From assembly GCA_902627595.1 (NCBI GenBank), contig CACOJO010000008.1:1-51451 (forward strand): a DNA stretch of 51,451 nt. The letters run 5' to 3'. Both the position numbers and the translations under genes were made by a program. The notes under the pieces are model-generated. The model saw nothing but the letters and a program-made list of their open reading frames with translations, was not told the DNA's origin and did no database searches. Positions within the stretch are counted from its first letter, which is position 1, and the number at the start of each line of letters is the position of its first letter. Source of the stretch: an uncultured SAR86 cluster bacterium (GTDB lineage Bacteria > Pseudomonadota > Gammaproteobacteria > Magnimaribacterales > AG-339-G14). Below, one piece after another: positions 6,406-14,643 of the stretch.

Positions 6406-7624
6406 ATTAGAGTATGCATTAAATACTTTTTATTTATTAATTTCTGGAGCTTTCGTAATGTGGATGGCTGCAGGATTTACCATGTTAGAAGCCGGTTTGG
6501 TAAGAGCTAAAAACGTATCAGAAATTGTTACAAAAAATTTAGGTCTATACTCAATCGCATGTGTCATGTACTTAGTATGTGGCTTCTTTTTAATGTACCC
6601 AGGCGATAGCGTTTACAACGCTTACTTCCCTATGATTGGCAGTACTTGGGGCATGTCTTTAAATGGCTTAACTTTTAATACCGATTTAGGTTACTCAGAC
6701 GCCGCTGACTTTTTCTTTCAAGTAGTTTTCGTTGCAACTGCAATGTCAATTATTTCAGGAGCAGTAGCTGAAAGAATGAAGTTAGTTCCATTTTTCTTAT
6801 TTGCCATCGTCTTAACAGGCTTTATTTACCCAGTTCAAGGTTACTGGAAATGGGGTGGCGGTTGGTTAGATGCAATCGGTTATACTGATTTCGCAGGTTC
6901 AGGAGTTGTTCACTTATGTGGTGCTGCAGCTGCTTTGGCCGCAGTAATTATTCTTGGTCCAAGAGCAGGTAAATATGGATCCGATGGTTCAGTAAAAGTC
7001 ATGAGAGGTTCAAACATTCCAATTGCAGCCTTAGGTGCACTAATCCTATGGTTAGGTTGGTTTGGTTTTAATGGCGGATCTCAGCTAGCTGTTAATGATG
7101 CAGCTAATGCGAACGCTGTTGCACAAGTCTTTTTAAATACAAATGCTGCTGCTGCAGGTGGTGTAATTGGAGCACTCCTTATTGCAAAAGTTCTCACAGG
7201 CAAGGCAGATGTAACCATGGCTATTAATGGCGCAATAGCTGGCTTGGTTGCTATTACAGCTGCGCCTGACTCTCCGTCTGGCGGCTTAGCAACTATCATA
7301 GGTTTCATTGGCGGAATAATTGTTTATTTCTCAGTGGTCTTCCTAGACACAGTTCTAAAAATAGATGATCCAGTAGGTGCAATTTCTGCTCATGGTACAG
7401 TTGGTATTTGGGGCATCATGGCAACTCCACTTTCAGGTGCAGGTGCTTTTGGAACTCAAGCAATTGGAGCTATTTCGATTTTTCTTTGGGCTTTTATCTG
7501 TACAGCAGGAACTTTATTGGTTCTTAATGCTGCGATTGGTTTAAGACCTTCAGAGGAAGAAGAAACTTCAGGATTAGACGCTTCAGAAATTGGAGTGGAA
7601 GCTTACCCTGAGTTTAAAGATTAA
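6398..7624 (+). CDS. amtB: Ammonium transporter AmtB
   Basis: This 408-residue integral membrane protein of the Amt/Rh family has eleven predicted helices and no separate signal peptide. It shows the conserved segments SGAVAERMK (Asp/Glu region near the pore), GSGVVHLCGAAAALAA-type helix with the first pore His, FNGGSQLAVN and ISAHGTVGIWG with the second pore His. It conducts ammonium/ammonia across the inner membrane and is blocked by GlnK. AAGGAG inside glnK precedes its ATG. The C-terminal tail is rich in Glu. A strong terminator follows. Confidence 0.96.
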   Translation: MSELEYALNTFYLLISGAFVMWMAAGFTMLEAGLVRAKNVSEIVTKNLGLYSIACVMYLVCGFFLMYPGDSVYNAYFPMIGSTWGMSLNGLTFNTDLGYSDAADFFFQVVFVATAMSIISGAVAERMKLVPFFLFAIVLTGFIYPVQGYWKWGGGWLDAIGYTDFAGSGVVHLCGAAAALAAVIILGPRAGKYGSDGSVKVMRGSNIPIAALGALILWLGWFGFNGGSQLAVNDAANANAVAQVFLNTNAAAAGGVIGALLIAKVLTGKADVTMAINGAIAGLVAITAAPDSPSGGLATIIGFIGGIIVYFSVVFLDTVLKIDDPVGAISAHGTVGIWGIMATPLSGAGAFGTQAIGAISIFLWAFICTAGTLLVLNAAIGLRPSEEEETSGLDASEIGVEAYPEFKD

Positions 7625-7642
7625 TTAATTATCCTCCCCCTA

Positions 7643-7675
7643 AAAAGCAGGTAAGGAAACTTACCTGCTTTTTTT
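7643..7675 (+). terminator. Intrinsic terminator after amtB
   Basis: A perfect 13-bp stem AAAAGCAGGTAAG (7643-7655) and CTTACCTGCTTTT (7660-7672) encloses GAAA and runs into a seven-T tract. The next gene starts 12 bp after it, so that gene needs its own promoter; TATAAT at 7677-7682 is the only candidate -10 seen. Confidence 0.93.
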
Positions 7676-7687
7676 ATATAATTTTGC

Positions 7688-9694
7688 ATGCCTTTAATTT
7701 TTCTTTTTTTTACAACCTTCAGCAGTTTAATTTTTCTCTCTAATGCTAGTGAGGAAATGAAAGTTGCCTTGGATAAAAATTGGAATTTTGCTCCTTCTGT
7801 AGAAACTATATCCTCAGATGATATTAAATTTTTTAATTCTTCTCATACCAAAGAACTTTTAAATTCTTCGGCGGGAAGCTGGATTAGTAGAGGTTCCGGT
7901 CAAGAAAGTTTGATTTCTTTAAGGTCACCAGTTTTAACTGGATCTGGTGCTTGCGGGTCCTTTTTGATTTTAGAAGACAGTTTGCCCATTAGGCCAGCAG
8001 GTTTTTGCAATGTGAATAATCTTTTCGAAGTTTCGTCGAATTTAGCTTCAAGAATTGAAGTTTTAAAAGGACCATCTAGCGCAAGATTTGGAGGAAATGC
8101 CCTTCACGGGGCTATAAATTTTAAAACCCTAAACATTGATGAAAAAAACTATTTGAAAACTGAAGTAAATAACGATGAGTCTTTTAAATCTTCATTTCAA
8201 TATCAAGAAGATTCTAGCTGGACATTAGGACTGTCATTGAATAAAGATAAAGGTTTTAGAGAAGCAACTGGCTTTGATCAACAAAAATTAGCTTTTAAAG
8301 CTTTCAGTGAAGTTGATGATTGGGAAGCTCAAACTTTTATAAACTTAACTAATCTCAATCAAGAAACGGCCGGCTATAATAATTCTTATAAAGCAAGTTC
8401 TAGATTATCTAATTTAAATCCCGAAGCTTATAGAGATGCTAAATCCTTGAGATTGAATTCTTTGTTATCAAAAAATAAGGGAGACTTTTCATTGCAGTTA
8501 AGGCCTTATGCAAGGCATAGCAAAATGAGGTTTATTCAACACTATTTGCCTGGAAAACCAATTGAAAAAAATAGTCAGATTAGTTATGGCGTAAATTTTG
8601 TAACTGATGTTAATTCGTTTGATCAGCATGAATTATCTTTTGGATTTAATTTTGAGCTTGCAAAAATAGACTTGGAGGAATTTCAACCAAATCAATTAAC
8701 AACTAGTTCTGTATTTAATAATGCTGTAAGGCCTCAAGGATTGCATTACGATTTTGAGGTCGATACTAATCTATTGGCTGTATTTTTGTCACATGTATAT
8801 ATCACAGAAGAAAATTATAAAATTTTTTCTAATTTAAGATTTGAAAGACTTAATTATGATTATGACAATCTTATGTTGGATGGCAGAACAAAAGCAGATG
8901 GAACAGAATGCGGTTTTGGAGGTTGTTATTATTCTAGGCCTGCGGACACAGAAATTTCTTTTTTCGATAATTCTCTGAGGTTTGGTTTTTCAAAAAAAGT
9001 AGAGAACGATGAATTTTTTCTTCAATTCAGTAAAGGATTCAGACCTCCTCAAATAAATGAGCTTTTTAGGTTACAAAAAGCACAGACAATTGCCGATTTA
9101 AACTCTGAACAAATCAACTCCATGGAGTTTGGCATTCTTTCTAAAGGTGATAACTTCTCCAATAAATTTGTTTTGTATTACTCAAAGAAAAAAAATTATA
9201 TATACAAAGATAATGATGCTTCCACTGTTACCGGCGGTAAATCTAAACATCAAGGTATGGAGATTTCTGGAACTTTCAATGTTGAACCCAAGTTAATTAT
9301 TAAGTATGCTTTGAGTTTCGCAGAACATCTTTATGACTATTCATTTGCATCAATTGGTGTATTGGATGGAAATTTAATCGATACCGCGCCAAGAGTATAT
9401 GGGAGTATATTTTTTAACATTTTCCCAGTTGAAAAACTTACTTTACAAATTGAAGAAGAATATATGGGTAAATACTTTCTCGATCCTGCTAATGAGTATA
9501 GTTATCCTGGACATTTTCTAACCAATATTAGAGGGTTTTATAATTTGACATCCCAATTAGATATCAACTTCAGTTTGATGAATGTATTTAACAAGCGTTA
9601 TGCTGAAAGAGCAGATTACTCCATTTTTTCTGGAAAAAGATATTTTCCTGGTCTTCCGATACAATGGCGTTTTGGCTTTAGTTATTTATTTTAA
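7688..9694 (+). CDS. TonB-dependent outer-membrane receptor
   Basis: This 668-residue protein starts with a signal peptide (hydrophobic MPLIFLFFTTFSSLIFLSN, likely cut near SNA-SEE). A plug domain follows (about 30-155), with SASRIEVLKGPSS-type motif (here SRIEVLKGPSSARFGGNAL) and GAINF. The remainder looks like a 22-strand barrel rich in alternating aromatic residues and ends in FGFSYLF with a C-terminal Phe. Such receptors import siderophores, vitamins, peptides or glycans with TonB-ExbBD energy. No substrate can be read from the sequence. It follows amtB but is separated from it by a terminator, so a shared nitrogen role is not supported. The start has no visible Shine-Dalgarno. Confidence 0.92.
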   Translation: MPLIFLFFTTFSSLIFLSNASEEMKVALDKNWNFAPSVETISSDDIKFFNSSHTKELLNSSAGSWISRGSGQESLISLRSPVLTGSGACGSFLILEDSLPIRPAGFCNVNNLFEVSSNLASRIEVLKGPSSARFGGNALHGAINFKTLNIDEKNYLKTEVNNDESFKSSFQYQEDSSWTLGLSLNKDKGFREATGFDQQKLAFKAFSEVDDWEAQTFINLTNLNQETAGYNNSYKASSRLSNLNPEAYRDAKSLRLNSLLSKNKGDFSLQLRPYARHSKMRFIQHYLPGKPIEKNSQISYGVNFVTDVNSFDQHELSFGFNFELAKIDLEEFQPNQLTTSSVFNNAVRPQGLHYDFEVDTNLLAVFLSHVYITEENYKIFSNLRFERLNYDYDNLMLDGRTKADGTECGFGGCYYSRPADTEISFFDNSLRFGFSKKVENDEFFLQFSKGFRPPQINELFRLQKAQTIADLNSEQINSMEFGILSKGDNFSNKFVLYYSKKKNYIYKDNDASTVTGGKSKHQGMEISGTFNVEPKLIIKYALSFAEHLYDYSFASIGVLDGNLIDTAPRVYGSIFFNIFPVEKLTLQIEEEYMGKYFLDPANEYSYPGHFLTNIRGFYNLTSQLDINFSLMNVFNKRYAERADYSIFSGKRYFPGLPIQWRFGFSYLF

Positions 9695-9719
9695 TTAACT
9701 AAGATCCCATTTTTTTAGT

Positions 9720-11093
9720 ATGCAAGAAACTACTGCTCGTACAGATATTGATGAAGAATCAACCGAAAAGGTTGCAAGTCCCGAAACACTTTCAGTTTGG
9801 GGTTTAGCTTGGCCATCGATTTTAGCAAATGTTTTATTCGCATCTGTAGGTGTAGTGGCTTTGAAAGCAGTAGGTAATCTGGGCACGGACGCTGTCGCTG
9901 CAGTTGGAACAGGAGGTCGAATTTTTTTTGTTATTCAGTCCATCATGATGGCAATTTCAACAGGAACCACAGCTTTAGTGGCAAGAGCTTATGGTGCGAG
10001 AAGATATCAGGAAGCTAGTCAGGTTTTGTATGACTCGATACTTATCAGTATTTTTTTAAGCTTTATCTCCATTTTTGTAATTTGGGTTGCCGGAGAAGAC
10101 TTAATGAACCTTTTTGGTTTGGAATTGGAAGCGAAAGAATTGGCCATAGATTATCTGAAGATATTAATCTTGTTCTCACCAGCTTTTGGAGTGTCTATTG
10201 TCTTTGGAGCTGCAGTTAGAGCTGCAGGAGACGTAAAGACTCCTCTTTATTTAGGTTTAATTCAAAACGTCATAAATATTTTTCTTTTGATAGGTCTGGT
10301 TAATGGACGCTATGGGTTTCCTGAACTTGGAGTTGTGGGCGCAGCTTATGCAGGAGGAATTGCTTTTGCTGTTGGAACAGCATTAAGTGCTTTTGTTTGG
10401 ATTTCAAAAATTATTACTATTCCCATACCAATATTTAATGATTTTTCATTCACGAGATTTAGAGAATTGATTCATGTTTCTACTCCCGCTGGCTTGGAGC
10501 AAGGAGTTTTTCAATTAGGTTTACTACTTTATTTTTGGATTATTTCTCTTTATGGGAATGCCCCAATTGCTGCATATAATGTTGGTATTAATATTTTGAT
10601 GCTTTCGTTCATGGTGGGTCAAGGTTTTACCGTGGCTGGTGCAACTCTAACTGGACAATTCATAGGCGCTGAAAATCCCAAAGAAGCAAAAAGAAGTGGT
10701 TGGCGTTCTGCCGGGCTAACTATGGTTTCTATGGGAATTCTAGGAATAATTTTGGCATTAGCCTCTCGACCCATAGCTAGTTTTTTTGTAGATGATCTAG
10801 AAGTTATTCGTTTGACGGTCTTATTCGTTTGGCTTTTGGGTATTATGCAACCTTTAATGGCTTTAGAATTTGCCTTGGGTGGAGCTTTGCGAGGAGCAGG
10901 AGATACCAAATCACCTTTGTACATCGTCACTATTAGTTTGATTTTTTTTAGACTGACCTTTGCAGGAGTTTTTGTTTGGCTGAATTTTCCAATTGAATAT
11001 ATATTTGGAAGCTTGATTATTGATTATATTGTTAAGGCTATCCTCTTTACATATCGCTTTGAATCTGGTCGGTGGATAAAGCTGAAAACCTAG
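9720..11093 (+). CDS. MATE-family multidrug/toxin efflux protein
   Basis: This 457-residue membrane protein has twelve predicted helices in two repeats. Family features include AWPSILANVLFASVGVVAL early in helix 1, AVGTGGRIFFVIQSI, GTTALVARAYGARR and, in the second half, GQGFTVAGATLTGQFIGAEN. MATE proteins export cationic compounds in exchange for Na+ or H+. It starts 25 bp after the receptor stop without a terminator between them, so they may be cotranscribed. Whether it exports a product linked to the receptor's substrate is unknown. Confidence 0.9.
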   Translation: MQETTARTDIDEESTEKVASPETLSVWGLAWPSILANVLFASVGVVALKAVGNLGTDAVAAVGTGGRIFFVIQSIMMAISTGTTALVARAYGARRYQEASQVLYDSILISIFLSFISIFVIWVAGEDLMNLFGLELEAKELAIDYLKILILFSPAFGVSIVFGAAVRAAGDVKTPLYLGLIQNVINIFLLIGLVNGRYGFPELGVVGAAYAGGIAFAVGTALSAFVWISKIITIPIPIFNDFSFTRFRELIHVSTPAGLEQGVFQLGLLLYFWIISLYGNAPIAAYNVGINILMLSFMVGQGFTVAGATLTGQFIGAENPKEAKRSGWRSAGLTMVSMGILGIILALASRPIASFFVDDLEVIRLTVLFVWLLGIMQPLMALEFALGGALRGAGDTKSPLYIVTISLIFFRLTFAGVFVWLNFPIEYIFGSLIIDYIVKAILFTYRFESGRWIKLKT

Positions 11094-11179
11094 TGTTTTT
11101 GAAAAAATCCGTATATTATCTAGAACATAACTCATTTAGGAGAGTTAATTTATAAATTAAATCACTTTTGGGAGGATTT

Positions 11180-11872
11180 ATGAGCTATTTAGCTACAAAT
11201 GATTACGTAGGTATCTCGTTCTGGATTGCGACTGCTATTATGTTAGCGTCGACGGTATTCTTCTTTGTAGAAAGACAAGATGTTGCTGGTAAGTGGAGAA
11301 CTTCACTAACGGTTGCAGGTCTTGTTACAGGTATTGCTTTTTGGCACTACCTTTATATGAGAGGAATGTGGTCAGATATGGGAGCTTCCCCTACGGTATT
11401 TAGATACATTGACTGGTTAATCACAGTCCCACTTCAAATCATTGAGTTTTACTTGATTGTTGCTGCTGTTACAGCAGTAAGCGCTGGTATTTTCTGGCGT
11501 TTACTTATCGCATCAATTGTAATGCTTGTTGGTGGTTATCTTGGTGAAACAGGATTGTGGGCACCTTCAGTTGGTTTTGCTGTTGGAATGATTGCTTGGG
11601 TATACATCATCTATGAAATATTTCTTGGTGAGACTGCTTCGGCAAACGCAAACAGTGGAAACGCTGCGAGTCAAAGCGCATTTAATACGATCAAATGGAT
11701 CGTAACTGTTGGTTGGGCAATTTACCCAATCGGTTTTGCGCTTGGTTACTTCGCTGGAGGCGTTAATAACGAAGCATTAAATATTGTTTACAACCTTGCT
11801 GACTTGATCAACAAAACAGCATTCGGTTTAGCAATATGGGCAGCTGCTAAATCAGACTCTGTTTCTGCTTAG
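11180..11872 (+). CDS. Proteorhodopsin, predicted blue-absorbing light-driven proton pump
   Basis: This 230-residue seven-helix rhodopsin starts at the ATG at 11180, which follows GGGAGG (11170-11175); an upstream in-frame TTG would contain the ribosome site itself and is rejected. Key residues are present with an offset of 19 from green proteorhodopsin: His56 (75), Asp78 (97, proton acceptor), Gln86 (105, blue tuning), Glu89 (108, donor) and Lys212 (231, retinal Schiff base) in DLINKTAFG. The N-terminal signal peptide of classical marine forms is missing; the protein begins MSYLATNDYVGISFW. No retinal synthesis genes are nearby. A strong terminator follows, so it is likely monocistronic. Confidence 0.97.
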   Translation: MSYLATNDYVGISFWIATAIMLASTVFFFVERQDVAGKWRTSLTVAGLVTGIAFWHYLYMRGMWSDMGASPTVFRYIDWLITVPLQIIEFYLIVAAVTAVSAGIFWRLLIASIVMLVGGYLGETGLWAPSVGFAVGMIAWVYIIYEIFLGETASANANSGNAASQSAFNTIKWIVTVGWAIYPIGFALGYFAGGVNNEALNIVYNLADLINKTAFGLAIWAAAKSDSVSA

Positions 11873-11886
11873 TTTCGACCTTAAAG

Positions 11887-11923
11887 AAAAAACCCTAGCT
11901 TTTTCAAGCTAGGGTTTTTTTTG
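11887..11923 (+). terminator. Intrinsic terminator after proteorhodopsin
   Basis: AACCCTAGCTT and AAGCTAGGGTT form an 11-bp perfect stem with a three-base loop, flanked by an A-tract and an eight-T tract. It could act on both strands, ending the rhodopsin and, in the other direction, transcripts leaving the sirtuin gene. Confidence 0.93.
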
Positions 11924-12035
11924 TGAGCCCCTTGCACATGTCTCCCCCAAGAGCACAAGGGACAGAATGAAATATATAAAATTCTTCTTCATCGGTCAAA
12001 AAAAATATCAAAAAAATTACAAGAAACTAACTTAC

Positions 12036-12773
12036 CTAAACTATCGCTTCAAAAGTATCGCTTATACTTGCGTTGATTACTAAGTCTGCAAATTGATCCA
12101 TTTCTGTTGGTTCATTATTTAAAATTACTAGATTAGCTCCACTTTGTTTTCCCAAAAGAGGAATAGTAGCTGCAGGATAAACTACCAGCGATGAACCTAC
12201 GGCAACCATTAGATCGCAATTGGCAGCTTCATTTTGAGCACGAATCATTTCCTTTTCTGGCATGGGTTGACCAAAGGAAATGGTAGCGGTTTTGATGTGA
12301 CCACCACAAGTATTGCATGTCGGAGGTTTTTGATTATCTTTAAAAGCTTGATGAATTGGTTCAAGATCAAATTTTTTTGCACAGTCTAGGCAGACAGCAT
12401 AAGTCGCATTTCCATGAATTTCTGTAACTTGATCATCTGATAAGCCAGCTGCTTGGTGTAAATTATCTACATTTTGTGTAACACAATGCCCGTTTTCTTT
12501 AGCTTTGATGATACTTGCAATTGTTTCATGACCTTTGTTCGGTTTGAATTTCGAAAAATTACTTTTAAAATTTACGCTTTGTTCCCAATATTTTGCGCGC
12601 ATTTCTTTTGAGGAGATGAAGTCTTGGAAATATATAGGGGTATTTTTTTTCCAAAAGCCGTTAGGCCCTCTAAAGTCAGGAATGCCAGAGTCAGTGCTTA
12701 TTCCGGCTCCAGTAAAAAAGACAGGATACTTACAATTTTCTATAAGACTTTTAAAATTTTCTAAATCCGACAT
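12036..12773 (-). CDS. cobB: Sir2-family NAD-dependent protein deacylase
   Basis: This 245-residue sirtuin has the NAD-binding motifs GAGISTDSGIPDFRG (about 21-35) and TQNVDNLH (about 98-105). It also has the catalytic His region EIHGN (about 118-122), a four-Cys zinc site (CLDC and CNTC) and GSSLVVYPAA near the C-terminus. It removes acetyl or longer acyl groups from lysines, releasing nicotinamide and O-acyl-ADP-ribose. The Tyr/Arg pair typical of desuccinylases could not be placed with certainty, so substrate class is open. It stands alone between a convergent rhodopsin and a divergent tRNA. Confidence 0.92.
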   Translation of the reverse strand: MSDLENFKSLIENCKYPVFFTGAGISTDSGIPDFRGPNGFWKKNTPIYFQDFISSKEMRAKYWEQSVNFKSNFSKFKPNKGHETIASIIKAKENGHCVTQNVDNLHQAAGLSDDQVTEIHGNATYAVCLDCAKKFDLEPIHQAFKDNQKPPTCNTCGGHIKTATISFGQPMPEKEMIRAQNEAANCDLMVAVGSSLVVYPAATIPLLGKQSGANLVILNNEPTEMDQFADLVINASISDTFEAIV

Positions 12774-12828
12774 AGGTTTATTAACTTATGGAGAGTTTAA
12801 TTATTCTTAAAAAAAAATTCTATCTAAC

Positions 12829-12857
12829 TTGAAATAACTTATATCTCAGAGTACATT
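12829..12857 (+). promoter_or_regulatory. Sigma70 promoter for tRNA-Gly(GCC)
   Basis: TTGAAA (12829-12834) and TACATT (12852-12857) are separated by exactly 17 bp, and the tRNA starts 10 bp after the -10 box. Confidence 0.6.
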
Positions 12858-12867
12858 GAAATCTCTT

Positions 12868-12943
12868 GCGAGTATAGCTCAGCTGGTAGAGCGCGACCTT
12901 GCCAAGGTCGAGGCCACGGGTTCGAACCCCGTTACTCGCTCCA
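12868..12943 (+). tRNA. tRNA-Gly (anticodon GCC)
   Basis: GCGAGTA and TACTCGC form the acceptor stem with T discriminator and encoded CCA (12941-12943). The anticodon stem CGACC/GGTCG holds loop TTGCCAA, giving GCC. CGCTCCA at the 3' end is complementary to TGGAGCG seven bases later, forming a hairpin that includes the CCA. Confidence 0.97.
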
Positions 12944-12962
12944 TTATTTTTGGAGCGCTGTT

Positions 12963-13892
12963 ATGAAATATTTACTACTAGCTTCCTTCTTTTTTCTAAA
13001 TACTCTGGTAGCCAATGAATCTTGCGAATACTCTAAGTGGGGAAAAGGGGACGAAATTGGAAATGCTAATTTAATTACCGACGAGTCTGTTTTAGATGCT
13101 GTGAAACTAATCAAAACCGGAAAGGTTTATAGCTTAGGGTTGGTTTTAGATTCTAATACGCCTGCTTATCCACCGAGAAGTTTAAATTTACAAGTAGTCC
13201 AACCCACACAACAATTTGGCGAAAAAGCTTTTCCAAATTCAACATATAACGATGATATTTTTCAAGGTTGGTTTGGTATTGGTTCCCAACTTGATGGTTT
13301 GGGACATATTGGTAGACCAGATGGTAAATTTTACAATTGCTTTGATGGAAAAAAAATTGCTCCGATCACCGGACTAACAAAATTAGGAATCGAAAAAGTT
13401 CCTCCAATGGTTGCTCGAGGAGTTCTTTTTGATATCACACAAGTCCTAGGAGTCGATTATCTAAAAGCCGGCCAAACTTTTTCCGTAAAAGATCTTCAAG
13501 CTGCTGAAAAAAAACAAGGAGTAAAAGTTCAAAAAGGAGATGTCGTCTTATTTCATACCGGTTGGACTGACGCCATGTTGGAAAAATTTCCAGAAAAATG
13601 GGGTGCTGAAATACCAGGCCTTACTCCAGAGTTAGCACAATACTTAGCTGATAAAGAGGTTATTGCAGTGGGATCAGATACTTACGGCTTGGATGTTATT
13701 CCGCCAGTAAATCCAATGGAGCCATTTCAAGGTCATGTTATTTTGCTTCAACAAAATGGTATTTATATTTTAGAGGCCATGAATACTGGTCCTTTGGCGA
13801 CAGATGAGACCTATGAATTTTTGTTCGTTTTAGGTCAGGCTAAAGTAAGGGGAGCAGTACAAATGTATATAAACCCTATTGCAATCAAATAA
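12963..13892 (+). CDS. Exported cyclase-family (kynurenine-formamidase-like) metal hydrolase
   Basis: This 309-residue protein has a signal peptide (MKYLLLASFFFLNTLVANES) and then a cyclase-family domain. Recognisable parts are SLGLVLDSNTPAYPP and GSQLDGLGHIG, the latter in the position of the canonical HxGTHxDxxxH metal site, then GVLFDIT, GDVVLFHTGW and VGSDTYGLDV. The family includes kynurenine formamidase and uncharacterised amide or lactone hydrolases. This member has the SQxDGLxH variant, as seen in longer cyclases. GGAG lies upstream of the ATG. It begins 19 bp after tRNA-Gly and may share its transcript. A periplasmic location is inferred from the signal peptide. Confidence 0.82.
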   Translation: MKYLLLASFFFLNTLVANESCEYSKWGKGDEIGNANLITDESVLDAVKLIKTGKVYSLGLVLDSNTPAYPPRSLNLQVVQPTQQFGEKAFPNSTYNDDIFQGWFGIGSQLDGLGHIGRPDGKFYNCFDGKKIAPITGLTKLGIEKVPPMVARGVLFDITQVLGVDYLKAGQTFSVKDLQAAEKKQGVKVQKGDVVLFHTGWTDAMLEKFPEKWGAEIPGLTPELAQYLADKEVIAVGSDTYGLDVIPPVNPMEPFQGHVILLQQNGIYILEAMNTGPLATDETYEFLFVLGQAKVRGAVQMYINPIAIK

Positions 13893-13893
13893 A

Positions 13894-14535
13894 TTAAATC
13901 TGGTCTGCAAAATCGTGATTTTTATCTCGATGTCCTGCCTCATCAGCTCTTACTGCAATGACCACATCTCTTAGAGATGCCTTTGGACCAAGGTTCCAAT
14001 AATCGATGGCAATTTGTGGAGCAGGGCGATTTAGAATAGTTCCGTTATCAATTTCAGCTAAGTATTCAGAATATGAGGTTACAGCCTCTTCTTCAAAGTA
14101 TCCAATCATGCGATGCGCTGTTTTCTTAAAAAAGATATAAAGAAAAGTATAGAAAATTCCAAAAGAGATTTGAGCTAATAAAATGAGAAGTCTTTCTAAC
14201 TTTGAAGGCTTGGCAATCTCTATAAAAGTCATGAGATGCATTCTTTCGTTTTCAGCTTCTTCAAGCAGTTCTTTAATCATTCCATTATCATCTTTCATAT
14301 TTCGTAATGATCTTAAGTGATGAATTACTCCAGCGACCATGCCAGGAACTCCTGCTACAGTTTCCAAAACTACTGCTCGATGTCCATATCTTTTACGAAA
14401 GAGAGTATCTGCTAGAAATCTCAATGCCTTAGTCACAAAGAGCGCGAACGAATCACTGAAGCTATTAGGGGGGGTATGAAGTTCTGCCTCAGCAGATCCG
14501 TTCGATACAAAATTTTTGTCTTCTGTATTTAGCAT
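13894..14535 (-). CDS. Alternative oxidase (cyanide-insensitive ubiquinol oxidase)
   Basis: This 213-residue di-iron protein has all expected ligand motifs of the AOX family: LETVAGVPGMVAG (Glu58), EAENERMHLMTF (Glu97, His100), GYFEEEAVTSYSEYL (Glu of EEEA), and RADEAGHRDKNHDFAD (Glu and His of EAGH). AOX oxidises ubiquinol and reduces oxygen to water on the inner membrane without pumping protons. The two hydrophobic stretches (about 58-75 and 113-135) fit the membrane-bound dimer surface. It is convergent with the cyclase gene (1 bp between stops) and divergent from the crotonase. A light-driven pump such as proteorhodopsin would make a non-coupled oxidase less costly; that link is inference. 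Confidence 0.93.
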   Translation of the reverse strand: MLNTEDKNFVSNGSAEAELHTPPNSFSDSFALFVTKALRFLADTLFRKRYGHRAVVLETVAGVPGMVAGVIHHLRSLRNMKDDNGMIKELLEEAENERMHLMTFIEIAKPSKLERLLILLAQISFGIFYTFLYIFFKKTAHRMIGYFEEEAVTSYSEYLAEIDNGTILNRPAPQIAIDYWNLGPKASLRDVVIAVRADEAGHRDKNHDFADQI

Positions 14536-14643
14536 GAAGTAACTATATATATTTCTTAGTTATATAAAATATTTCAAACCTAATTATTAGATATATATAG
14601 CTTTATTGCATAAGTGCTAAAGTTTAAGAAAAAAGAGGTTACT

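Noticed and set aside
7624..7688. TonB receptor as part of the glnK-amtB operon
   Set aside because: A strong terminator with a 13-bp stem separates the genes and no substrate link is visible.
11168..11179. TTG start giving MGGF- before proteorhodopsin
   Set aside because: The codons are the Shine-Dalgarno itself (GGGAGG) for the ATG at 11180.
11929..11965. CCCTTG and CAAGGG complementary bases after the rhodopsin terminator
   Set aside because: The arms are short and about 20 bases apart, with no gene or T-run that would give them a role.
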